From Thiomicrorhabdus sp041583835 (lineage in GTDB: Bacteria; Pseudomonadota; Gammaproteobacteria; Thiomicrospirales; Thiomicrospiraceae): DNA of 64,000 nt. The number at the start of each line of letters is the position of its first letter. Within the stretch, counting starts at the first letter, position 1. Under the pieces are notes generated by a model. It was not told the DNA's origin. It ran no database searches and saw only the letters and a program-made list of their open reading frames with translations. Below, one piece after another: positions 27,205 through 34,874 of this stretch. The stretch is taken from contig NZ_JBFHFC010000007.1 in assembly GCF_041583835.1 (NCBI RefSeq), forward strand, positions 1 through 64,000, read 5' to 3'. The translations under genes and the position numbers were made by a program.

Positions 27205-28662
27205 ATGGATCTTATTAGCCTTTATCCAACTTGGTACGAACCCACCGTAGGTTCGGGCTGGGTGGTTGCCTTGATTGCAACCTTCCACGTACTCGCCTCG
27301 CATACCTCGGTAGGAGCTGCTCTACTATTCGCTTACCTTTCTCATAAAGCTTACAGAGAAGATCGTGAGGACTTACTGGATTTTGTTAAGAAATACGGCT
27401 TGTTCTTGCTGGTCTTTACTTACGTTGCCGGTTCAATCACCGGACCTGGTATTTGGTATTCGACCACCGTCGCCAGCCCGAACGGCATCGGCGCTCTGAT
27501 TCATTCGTTCGTGTGGAAATGGGCGACCGAATGGGTCTTCTTCGTCATCGAAGTGGTCGGTGTTTATATGATTGTCTACCTAGTGGGTCGAGTCGATAAA
27601 AAGACCCATATGAAAATCTCGGTCATCTTCGGTTTGGCCTCACTGGCAACCATGGTGATTATCGTCGGTATCCTATCTTTCATGATGCTACCGGGTAAAG
27701 AACAGTGGTTTACCGAAGGCGGTTATCTGAACGGTTTCTACGGAACCAATACCTTCATCCAACTAGGAATGCGTGTCGCTTTCATGTTCACCATGACGGC
27801 CGTTGTCGGGGGCATTGTCGTTGCGGGTATTAAAGACCCTGCATTCAAAAAAGAGATGGCGCGTAAGCTGGGTTGGCTTGGGATTATCTCAACCTTGATC
27901 GGTGCGGCAATGTTTCAATGGTATCTGACTTCGGTTCCGGATCAGGCCTTACTGGTTATGGAAAACCGTCTACCGGATTACTTTATTCCAAGTATCGTAG
28001 CCGTATTGGCGGGTACTCTGGCGTACTTCATCATCACCATGCTACAGCCTAAAACGCTGGTAACCGGGTTTGCTGGCTTTATGTCCGTAACCATTCTGGT
28101 CGCCGGTTTATGGCCGGAAGAGACGGCGCGAGAATCCATGCGTAAACCTTGGGTAGCCGGTCAATACGTCTACTCGAATCAGGTCATCGGACGCGACGTT
28201 CCGGGCATGAGCATCAAATCCCAATTACCGACCATCGAAAAAGTCGGGATTTTAAAGGCGCATCCGTTTACACCGGCTGAATTAAAAGAAGTCAACGACC
28301 AGAACATGATTCAAGCCGGGGAATTCATTGCCATGGTGTACTGCTCTAACTGCCATTCGCCTAGCAAAACCGGGATTCGCCCTCTGTACCGTTATTTCCC
28401 TGACGGAATCACTCAGGAGCGTATGGAGAAATATGTAAAAGGTGTTCTCACAACAGGAAACATCGCTTACATGCCGAAAATGCCAATGTTGGATTCTGAA
28501 GTGAAAGCTCTGTCCGCTTATTTGGTCATGAATAAAGAAGGCGGGCAAGATGCCGTTGTCGCCGCCATCAAACAAGAAGTGGAAAACCGCAATCGCGCTC
28601 TGGCTGAAAAACAAGCCGCCGATAAAGTTGCCGCTCTGACTCTTCCACAGGAGGTGAAATAA
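27205..28662 (+). CDS. CydA-like oxidase subunit fused to a cytochrome c domain
   Basis: 485 residues: about eight membrane helices (to residue 303), then a soluble tail with one heme c site CSNCH (380-384) and a possible Met ligand in YMPKMPML. The first helix carries His28 in ATFHVLASHTSVGAAL, as in CydA helix 1 (heme d/b595 ligand). Glu109 and Glu116 in WATEWVFFVIEVVG recall the CydA acidic pair, and RKPWVAGQYVYSNQ (313 on) recalls the CydA GRQPW block. The canonical quinol loop is absent, and the segment aligning by eye with the b558 His has Gln. I therefore place it in the cytochrome bd superfamily, probably a cytochrome c-accepting branch. First gene of the operon. Confidence 0.75.
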   Translation: MDLISLYPTWYEPTVGSGWVVALIATFHVLASHTSVGAALLFAYLSHKAYREDREDLLDFVKKYGLFLLVFTYVAGSITGPGIWYSTTVASPNGIGALIHSFVWKWATEWVFFVIEVVGVYMIVYLVGRVDKKTHMKISVIFGLASLATMVIIVGILSFMMLPGKEQWFTEGGYLNGFYGTNTFIQLGMRVAFMFTMTAVVGGIVVAGIKDPAFKKEMARKLGWLGIISTLIGAAMFQWYLTSVPDQALLVMENRLPDYFIPSIVAVLAGTLAYFIITMLQPKTLVTGFAGFMSVTILVAGLWPEETARESMRKPWVAGQYVYSNQVIGRDVPGMSIKSQLPTIEKVGILKAHPFTPAELKEVNDQNMIQAGEFIAMVYCSNCHSPSKTGIRPLYRYFPDGITQERMEKYVKGVLTTGNIAYMPKMPMLDSEVKALSAYLVMNKEGGQDAVVAAIKQEVENRNRALAEKQAADKVAALTLPQEVK

Positions 28663-29909
28663 TGGACGCTTCTCAAGTCGCTCAAGTTACCGAGATGATG
28701 TACGCCCTGCGCAATCCGGCGGGCGTACCTACTTACCCGATCATTTTCATCGGATTAGGCGTATTGACCTTTGCCCTGCACATTCTGTTCGTACAGCTTA
28801 TGCTCGGCACTTCCGCAATCACTCTGTTCGGCGCTTTCAGCCAGAATTTCTACTGGCGTCGGTTAGGGGCCGCCATGCTCGAGATCGCCAAGGTTTCGGT
28901 GTCGGTCGCCATCGTTATCGGGGTTGCGCCGTTACTGTTCGTACAGGTGGTATACGATCCGCACTGGTACACTTCCAACGTACTTTCGGCGCAATGGGTT
29001 ATCGGCTTTATCGTTATTCTAATTTTGGCTTACTGGGCAATGTACTTCTACTACTTCCAGAACAGCAAGAACGCCGACAAAACCGTTCAACCTAAATCAC
29101 GTTGGTCGATGATTCTAAGCTTGATTTTGATGCTGACCGTCGGATTTATCATGCACAGTTTAACCAGCGCAATCCTGCATCCTGAACTGTGGAAAGAATG
29201 GTATATGCAAAACGGCGTTCTCGATTATTCCGGTTCCAAACTGCATGCTTATAACATCTGGCGATTTGCGTTCTTCATCAGCTTAGCGATTCCGGTTACC
29301 GGGGGCATGCTGGTTACTTACCGACGCTTTAAATCGGTTCGCGAAGATGCCGACCACGACTACCTGAACTGGGCAGCCGATTTAGGTAAAAAATGGATTA
29401 AAGTCGGTTCCGTTATCTCTGCGATTTTATATGTTGCCTGGATGATGACCCTTCCGGAAACAGCCGGTGATTTTGCAACCTCTTTCTGGGGAATTGCAGG
29501 TGGTATCGCGGTGATCTTCTACGCCTTATGGGCCATGATTCGTCTACGCGGTGAAGCACGCTTCTGCAGCTACATGGCATTGCCGATGGCTTTAGTGGTC
29601 GGTTTAGTGGTCGCCATCTCTCGCGAGATGTTGCGCTACGGCATACTGAACGACTTCTTCCACTATGACTTCATGGATTACAAAGTGGTCATGGATTGGT
29701 ATTCGACAGGTCTGTTCTTCCTGACTTTCGCAATCGTCGGCGGGGTTGTATTGAGCTACTTCCTAACCGTCGCCTGGAAAACAGGTCAAACCGTCGGTGT
29801 CTATACACCAAGTGCCACTGTCGATCGCCTTGGAACCATCGCCATCTGGATTGTAGCCATTTGGATGGTGCAGTTCTTTGTCGTCGGTTTCTATATTTGG
29901 GCGCAGTAA
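28662..29909 (+). CDS. Second CydA-superfamily membrane subunit
   Basis: 415 residues, about ten membrane helices, starting at the last base of the previous stop (TAATG). GVLTFALHILFVQLMLGTSA contains His40 in a first helix much like that of its neighbour, which suggests the two are paralogues forming a heterodimer. VAPLLFVQVVYDPHWYTSNV follows helix 3. There is no CxxCH and no resemblance to canonical CydB that I can see. Probably binds heme b and completes the oxygen-reducing core, in the manner of duplicated CydA-CydA' pairs. Confidence 0.65.
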   Translation: MDASQVAQVTEMMYALRNPAGVPTYPIIFIGLGVLTFALHILFVQLMLGTSAITLFGAFSQNFYWRRLGAAMLEIAKVSVSVAIVIGVAPLLFVQVVYDPHWYTSNVLSAQWVIGFIVILILAYWAMYFYYFQNSKNADKTVQPKSRWSMILSLILMLTVGFIMHSLTSAILHPELWKEWYMQNGVLDYSGSKLHAYNIWRFAFFISLAIPVTGGMLVTYRRFKSVREDADHDYLNWAADLGKKWIKVGSVISAILYVAWMMTLPETAGDFATSFWGIAGGIAVIFYALWAMIRLRGEARFCSYMALPMALVVGLVVAISREMLRYGILNDFFHYDFMDYKVVMDWYSTGLFFLTFAIVGGVVLSYFLTVAWKTGQTVGVYTPSATVDRLGTIAIWIVAIWMVQFFVVGFYIWAQ

Positions 29910-29919
29910 GGAGTCAAAC

Positions 29920-30306
29920 ATGAAATTATCGTATTTATTTACACCCGCTTTGGCTTTTGCCTTGATTCAACCTGCGGCCGCCGACGCTCAAAATCCGATC
30001 GCCAGCGGTGCAGCGATGGCGTGGCAATGTGCGCCATGCCACGGCACTAACGGACAGGAATTCCTCGAAGCTATGCCGCCGCTGGCCGGCATGCCTGCGG
30101 AACAGTTCATTAAAGCCATGATTGCTTATCGTGAAGGCACCCGCCCTGCAATCATCATGGATCGCGTGGCACGCGGTTTTACCGATGCCGAAATCGAAGC
30201 CATGGCCTACTGGTTTGAAAAACAACCGGTTAAGCAGTGGGAAAACACCAGCCTCACAGAATCACAAAATGCTCAAAAGTCTAACTCTACCGGAGGTCAA
30301 CAATGA
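29920..30306 (+). CDS. Periplasmic monoheme cytochrome c (FccA-like)
   Basis: 128 residues from ATG 29920, preceded by TAAGGAG; an earlier in-frame ATG overlaps the previous gene and gives no signal peptide. Signal peptide MKLSYLFTPALAFALIQPAA, then a class I cytochrome c with CAPCH (37-41) and a C-terminal helix DAEIEAMAYWFEKQPV. It resembles one domain of FccA, the cytochrome subunit of flavocytochrome c. Its stop overlaps the flavoprotein start by four bases, so the two are coupled. Confidence 0.88.
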   Translation: MKLSYLFTPALAFALIQPAAADAQNPIASGAAMAWQCAPCHGTNGQEFLEAMPPLAGMPAEQFIKAMIAYREGTRPAIIMDRVARGFTDAEIEAMAYWFEKQPVKQWENTSLTESQNAQKSNSTGGQQ

Positions 30307-31634
30307 GCCAACTCGAACACAAAACATTCGACAGCAAAATCACTCGTCGTGACCTAATCAAAGTTTTCGGTGCCACCGCGGTAGCGGGTACCGGAATTTT
30401 CGGAGCCAGCAGCAAGGCTTTCGCCAAAGATGCACAGCACGTTGTCGTATTAGGCGGCGGTGTCGGCGGTTCGACCTTTGCCAAATACCTGCGTTTTGCC
30501 GATCCTGACGTCAAGATCACCATCATCGAGCAATACCCTGAATACATCACCTGTTTGCGCAGTAACGATGTCATCGTCGGTATGCACACGTTGGATGAAC
30601 TGACTTTCAATCTGGACACCATCAAATCCAAATACAACGTGAACGTCGTCATCGACAAAGTAATCGGTGCGGATTTTGACAAGAAGACCGTGCGCACGGC
30701 CAAAGGCGAAAGCTTCTCTTACGACAAGCTGGTGGTCTCTCCGGGGATCGACTTCAAATTTGAAGATTACGAAGGTTACGATGCCGAATTGGCCGCGGGC
30801 AAATTCCCGCACGCATACAAAGCCGGTCCACAGACCCTTGAATTGAGAAGACAGCTATTGGCGATGCCACAGGGCGGAACTGCGATTATCGCCCCCCCTC
30901 AAAACCCGTTCCGCTGCCCTCCCGGACCTTATGAGCGTGCGTCGTTCTTTGCGGAATACTTCAAGAAGCATAACCCGACGGCTAAGTTGCTAGTACTGGA
31001 CCCTAAAGACCGATTCACTAAGGACGGACCTTTCAAGAAAGCCTGGGAACGTCTTTACGGTTACAAAACCGACAACTCATTGATTGACTGGGTCTCCGGC
31101 TCAGACGGCGGCCGTGTGGTTGCACTACATGCTAAGGAAATGGTGGTAGAAACCGACGGCGGAGATCATAAAGCCGACGTCATCAACATCATCCCTAACC
31201 AACGTGCCGGTAAACTGGCTCAGGAACTTGGCTTGACCAATGCTTCCGGTTGGTGCCCGATCGAACGCAACTCGATGGAATCGTCACTACACAAAGAAGT
31301 GTATGTACTGGGTGACAGTAGTATTGCCGATGCCATGCCTAAGTCCGGTTACTCGGCCAACTCTCAGGCAAAAGTCTGCGCTAGAGCCGTAGCCGACAGC
31401 TTGAAGGGACAGGCACCGGGTGTCGCGATCTACTCCAACGTTTGTTACAGCTTGGCGGGTGAAAACTACGGGGTCTCCATCGCAGCGATCTACGAGGTAC
31501 GCGACGGTCTGATCCAGCCAAAAGGGAAATCGGCCGGTGTCTCACCGATTACCGATAAAGCCGCACAACCTATTCTAGAAGCCGTTTATCAGAAAAACTG
31601 GCAGCGTGAATTTGTTAAAGACGTATTCTCTTAA
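30303..31634 (+). CDS. fccB: Flavocytochrome c sulfide dehydrogenase, flavoprotein subunit
   Basis: 443 residues with a Tat signal (SKITRRDLIKVFGATAVAGT). The Rossmann motif is VVVLGGGVGGSTFAKYLRFA. YITCLRSNDV places Cys84 where FccB binds FAD covalently, FRCPPGPYERA (Cys near 204) and SNVCYSLAGENYG (Cys near 381) supply the redox-active cysteine pair for sulfide oxidation. It should oxidise sulfide to sulfur or polysulfide in the periplasm and pass electrons to a cytochrome c. All key cysteines are present, so an active enzyme is likely. Confidence 0.93.
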   Translation: MSQLEHKTFDSKITRRDLIKVFGATAVAGTGIFGASSKAFAKDAQHVVVLGGGVGGSTFAKYLRFADPDVKITIIEQYPEYITCLRSNDVIVGMHTLDELTFNLDTIKSKYNVNVVIDKVIGADFDKKTVRTAKGESFSYDKLVVSPGIDFKFEDYEGYDAELAAGKFPHAYKAGPQTLELRRQLLAMPQGGTAIIAPPQNPFRCPPGPYERASFFAEYFKKHNPTAKLLVLDPKDRFTKDGPFKKAWERLYGYKTDNSLIDWVSGSDGGRVVALHAKEMVVETDGGDHKADVINIIPNQRAGKLAQELGLTNASGWCPIERNSMESSLHKEVYVLGDSSIADAMPKSGYSANSQAKVCARAVADSLKGQAPGVAIYSNVCYSLAGENYGVSIAAIYEVRDGLIQPKGKSAGVSPITDKAAQPILEAVYQKNWQREFVKDVFS

Positions 31635-31657
31635 TGGTTAATGGTGAGGAAAACAAC

Positions 31658-32368
31658 ATGATTAGAAAAACCCTATTAACCATCGCCATGGCAAGTATTT
31701 CCACGATGGTTTATGCCGGCCACGATGCCAAACCCGAAACGAATCCGTGGAGCAACTTCGGATTGGCCAGTAAATTACAGGAAATGCCGAAAGGCGATCC
31801 AATGCGCGGTCAAGACATTCACGCACAGATGATGTGTAACGCGTGTCACGGCGAGAAAGGCGAATCGCCTTCCCGCAACTACGCTTCCTTGAAAGGACAA
31901 CCTGCGGAATACACCATCAAAATGATGTTGGATTATCAGGACGGTCGTCGTTGGGAAAGCTATAAGCAGGCAAACATCATGGTCAAACTGGCGCGTGCTC
32001 TGGACGAACAGCAGATTGCCGACGTTGCGGCATTCTATGCGCAACAGCCGACTGAAAACTGGAAATACGCCAGAGAACTAGATAACGAAATGCACTCCAA
32101 AACGGATCGTGTCGTGCGTAAAGGCGATGTTTCTCGTCTGATCACACCTTGCGCTTCGTGTCACGGTGCGCACGGCGAAGGTAACGACATCACGCCGGCA
32201 TTGGCGGGACAAGTACCTGAATACTTCGTGCGTACAATGAAAGCGTACCAAAGCAAAGATCGCCACAATGACGTTAACGAGGGAATGTCTCAATTCACTC
32301 ACGAACTGACGGATGCGGAGATCGAAGCTTTAGCCGAATACTACGCCTCTCTCGGCCAACAGCAATAA
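31658..32368 (+). CDS. Periplasmic diheme cytochrome c (c4/FccA-like)
   Basis: 236 residues from ATG 31658, preceded by GAGGA; an earlier in-frame ATG at 31634 lacks a signal peptide start. Signal peptide MIRKTLLTIAMASISTMVYA, then two similar class I heme domains with CNACH (60-64) and CASCH (165-169), each followed by an LKGQPAEYTIKMM/LAGQVPEYFVRTM repeat. It is the likely electron carrier between the flavoprotein and the membrane oxidase. Fifth gene of the operon. Confidence 0.9.
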   Translation: MIRKTLLTIAMASISTMVYAGHDAKPETNPWSNFGLASKLQEMPKGDPMRGQDIHAQMMCNACHGEKGESPSRNYASLKGQPAEYTIKMMLDYQDGRRWESYKQANIMVKLARALDEQQIADVAAFYAQQPTENWKYARELDNEMHSKTDRVVRKGDVSRLITPCASCHGAHGEGNDITPALAGQVPEYFVRTMKAYQSKDRHNDVNEGMSQFTHELTDAEIEALAEYYASLGQQQ

Positions 32369-32378
32369 GGAGGCTGAC

Positions 32379-32477
32379 ATGAACGGAATCAAAGCAATCA
32401 TCTGGGGAATCATCCTGACATTCGGCTCGATCGCACTTATGTGGTGGTTGAGTACCCTGACAGTGGTGAGTTTATAA
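32379..32477 (+). CDS. 32-residue single-helix membrane protein, CydX-like small subunit candidate
   Basis: A perfect AAGGAGG lies five bases before the ATG, ten bases after the diheme cytochrome stop, and the operon terminator follows 13 bases later. The product MNGIKAIIWGIILTFGSIAL continues MWWLSTLTVVSL: one membrane helix with a short polar head. Size, Trp content and operon-end position recall CydX/CydS of bd oxidases, which stabilise the heme site, but there is no sequence proof. Confidence 0.75.
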   Translation: MNGIKAIIWGIILTFGSIALMWWLSTLTVVSL

Positions 32478-32489
32478 TCTGCCAAACCA

Positions 32490-32518
32490 AAAAAGCCGCT
32501 TTTAAGCGGCTTTTTTTA
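32490..32518. terminator. Bidirectional terminator after the oxidase-sulfide operon
   Basis: AAAAGCCGCT/AGCGGCTTTT stem with TTTA loop and T runs on both strands; serves the operon on plus and the HAD gene on minus. Confidence 0.88.
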
Positions 32519-32578
32519 TTACTTTTTTAAACTGGACAGGCCTGTTCGGTTTTTCTTCCGCTCAATTCAAGAATAGAA

Positions 32579-33244
32579 CTAGAGATTACTAGCCAGCATT
32601 TTTAAATGCTTATCTTTAAATGCCAGCAAACTCTCAAGTTTCAAATGCGAAACATCAAATTTTGAATGTGCAAATTCTAATTTAGAGGGAACGGCGACAG
32701 TTTTCATATTCGCCTCTTTCGCCGCTAGAATTCCGGAAAGAGAATCTTCAAACGCAATGCATTTCTCGGGCGAAACCCGCAGTTTTTTGACGGTAGATAA
32801 ATAGACTGCCGGATGCGGCTTCCCTTTCTCTTCATGCTCGGAAGAAGAAATGGCTTGGAAATAGTCCACAATACCCAACTTTTTCAAAACGACAGGAATA
32901 AGTCGGTGAGGCGAATTGGTAGACAGACCGATTTTTAAGTTGTTCTTATGGAATAGCTCCAAGATCTCGTTAACCCCTTCCATCGCCACACCCTTTTCGG
33001 TGATCAAGGATTCAACACACTCAACTACTTCATTTTCGACTTGTTCCAGACTCTTGCCCGTCCAAGGACAATGACTGTACCAAAACCGCGTGACCTCATC
33101 GGTTGTCATCGACGCCGTTTTAGCGGACAGCTCTTCATTAACATCAACGCCAACAGACGAAAAAACCTGCTCTTCCGCCTCTTTCCACATAGGCTCCGAA
33201 TCAATCAGTGTTCCGTCCATGTCAAAAATCACGGCTTGTATCAT
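32579..33244 (-). CDS. HAD-superfamily sugar-phosphate phosphatase (HxpB/YniC-like)
   Basis: 221 residues from ATG 33244; the longer in-frame start adds an untypical N-terminus. Motif I is FDMDGTLIDSEPMW, motif II LSTNSP, and motif III/IV KPHPAVYLSTVKKL and AFEDSLSGILAAKEANMKT. The helical cap of subclass I and the EEKGKPHP block match 2-deoxyglucose-6-phosphate or hexitol phosphatases. Substrate cannot be fixed from sequence. Seventy-six bases after the GNAT gene. Confidence 0.88.
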   Translation of the reverse strand: MIQAVIFDMDGTLIDSEPMWKEAEEQVFSSVGVDVNEELSAKTASMTTDEVTRFWYSHCPWTGKSLEQVENEVVECVESLITEKGVAMEGVNEILELFHKNNLKIGLSTNSPHRLIPVVLKKLGIVDYFQAISSSEHEEKGKPHPAVYLSTVKKLRVSPEKCIAFEDSLSGILAAKEANMKTVAVPSKLEFAHSKFDVSHLKLESLLAFKDKHLKMLASNL

Positions 33245-33320
33245 GTGCCACCAACCCCAAATAAAATTGAGGATATATTTTCTCACAATCCTTCAAGGCG
33301 TTGTAACTGAACAGACCTTG

Positions 33321-33800
33321 TTATCGCTCATACACCCAAAAGACAATCTCGTTTTTAACCATCTCGCCTTTTCGTGTAAAACCCAACGACTCGTACAGAT
33401 GCTGAGCTTCCACCATGGGTTTCTGAGTCCATAAGACAATCTTTGACCATTCATTCTGTTCAGCCGTTTCTATGACCTTAGAAACCAACTCTCGACCCAA
33501 GCCCACGCCTCTGAATTTTGTCTTAACGCCCAACAAATGCACTTCACATTCATTCTCCTTCGCCCTGACAATCATGCCTGAACCCGGTGGGACAAGAACA
33601 ACCATCCCTGCGAATTCTTTTGTTTCGAGTTCACGAGCCGCAAACAATATCCCTCGTGTTTTGACCGATAAAGGATTAAAGACCGATTCAGCAACGTCAG
33701 CCGAAACAAAGCCGCCTTGTACGTAAACCTCGAATAACAGATCAAATATTTCCTCATCTGTTATTTTCAACTTTTCGTGACTGTCGATTAAAAAGTTCAA
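33321..33800 (-). CDS. GNAT-family N-acetyltransferase
   Basis: 159 residues with the GNAT fold. Motif A VHLLGVKTKFRGVGLGREL contains the R-G-V-G-L-G acetyl-CoA loop, and the C-terminal part ends with LYESLGFTRKGEM. An acetyltransferase for an unknown amine or peptide. It may be co-transcribed with the HAD gene downstream. Confidence 0.87.
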   Translation of the reverse strand: MNFLIDSHEKLKITDEEIFDLLFEVYVQGGFVSADVAESVFNPLSVKTRGILFAARELETKEFAGMVVLVPPGSGMIVRAKENECEVHLLGVKTKFRGVGLGRELVSKVIETAEQNEWSKIVLWTQKPMVEAQHLYESLGFTRKGEMVKNEIVFWVYER

Positions 33801-33867
33801 CGAACCATCCCCATTACTTTCAAACCCACTTCATACTATTCCCAAACCTGCAAAATATCCACGCATT

Positions 33868-33897
33868 AAAAAAGCCGCTCTTAATTGCGGCTTTTTA
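33868..33897 (-). terminator. Terminator downstream of the AT-rich orphan gene
   Basis: AAAAAGCCGC (33869-33878) pairs with GCGGCTTTTT (33887-33896), eight-base loop, T run on both strands. Confidence 0.8.
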
Positions 33898-33952
33898 AAT
33901 TGAGCATGCCTATTCAATTTAAATTGTTAAAACATGTTTACAAAGTTAAAAG

Positions 33953-34708
33953 TTAAATAAACTTTCCTTTAATAACCGTAGCTATAGAACCTGGTCCCTT
34001 TGACATCAAAGACTCACTATCCAAGCCTTTCTGTTCTGACTGTTCTCTAATTTGAGATTCAACATGGGCTCTTACCGATGTATCGAACAGGTGTACAATT
34101 TCTCGTAAATGTCTAACCAAAGCACTTATATCAAGAGTGGAATCAAAAGCAGTAAACTCAAACATACCCACAGGTAAATCTAGAATCTTTCCTGAAGAAA
34201 GGTTTGCAACAGGCCATTTATGAGAAGAATGGGTTAAAGACCCTGCTGTCATTGTATATATCATACAATCATCAACATTCACTCCTTCATCTTCAAGCTC
34301 AAACTTACCGAACGAAAACACCCCATATACAGGAATGACACTCCCTTTCTTAGCAGCTTTATTCGATATATTTTCTGGCAGGTGATCCATCCCATTCCTC
34401 ATATTTGGTACTGACCCAGTAACATCCAAGAAACGTTCAATAACCACATGATTTTTAATAGTTTTAAACAACCTTCGAAGATTATATGCCTGATCTACAA
34501 TTGACCATAAATTCAAAAATAATTCCAGTCGCTCTTGATAGGGTGCATTAATAAAATAAACCTCATCACAATTTTCCGCCCACTTTGATACTTGATAATG
34601 CTTCAAATAAATAGCATCAATTGAAAACGCAATTGCTTCCAATTCCATTATCGTTTTAGTCTCTAGCGAAAAAGGTATATTTCTTAGAAATGAATTTTCA
34701 GGAATCAT
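33953..34708 (-). CDS. Uncharacterised 251-residue protein, AT-rich
   Basis: Soluble, no signal peptide or membrane segment. It is helical through about residues 20-110 (with NLWSIVDQAYNLRRLFKTI and ERFLDVTGSVPNMRNGMDHL), then a mixed region with short strands and a charged C-terminal tail. RNGMDHL is reminiscent of HEPN-like or AbiV-like Arg-His motifs but the spacing is not convincing. Base composition is clearly more AT-rich than the neighbours, which suggests recent acquisition. Function unknown. Confidence 0.75.
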   Translation of the reverse strand: MIPENSFLRNIPFSLETKTIMELEAIAFSIDAIYLKHYQVSKWAENCDEVYFINAPYQERLELFLNLWSIVDQAYNLRRLFKTIKNHVVIERFLDVTGSVPNMRNGMDHLPENISNKAAKKGSVIPVYGVFSFGKFELEDEGVNVDDCMIYTMTAGSLTHSSHKWPVANLSSGKILDLPVGMFEFTAFDSTLDISALVRHLREIVHLFDTSVRAHVESQIREQSEQKGLDSESLMSKGPGSIATVIKGKFI

Positions 34709-34802
34709 GAGTTAACAAGCCTTCTTAAATATCTACCTACTTGAACTTATCGTAAAAGATACTAAACATATACTCCAATGCTAAATTACATTTAGCAAAA
34801 AC

Positions 34803-34835
34803 AAAAAAGCCGAATCATTTCTGACTCGGCTTTCT
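34803..34835 (-). terminator. Terminator of the OFA transporter gene (repeat copy 1)
   Basis: AAAGCCGAATCA (34806-34817) pairs with TGACTCGGCTTT (34822-34833) with one A-C mismatch; T run on the minus strand. Almost identical to the structure at 36292-36319. Confidence 0.82.
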
Positions 34836-34874
34836 TAAAACTTCAGCTTTGTATGAAGCGCTAATATTTGTTTA

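Noticed and set aside
33953..34708. HEPN/Abi-type defence nuclease
   Set aside because: One short Arg-Asn-Gly-Met-Asp-His stretch does not match the Rx4-6H motif spacing and no partner toxin/antitoxin gene is adjacent.
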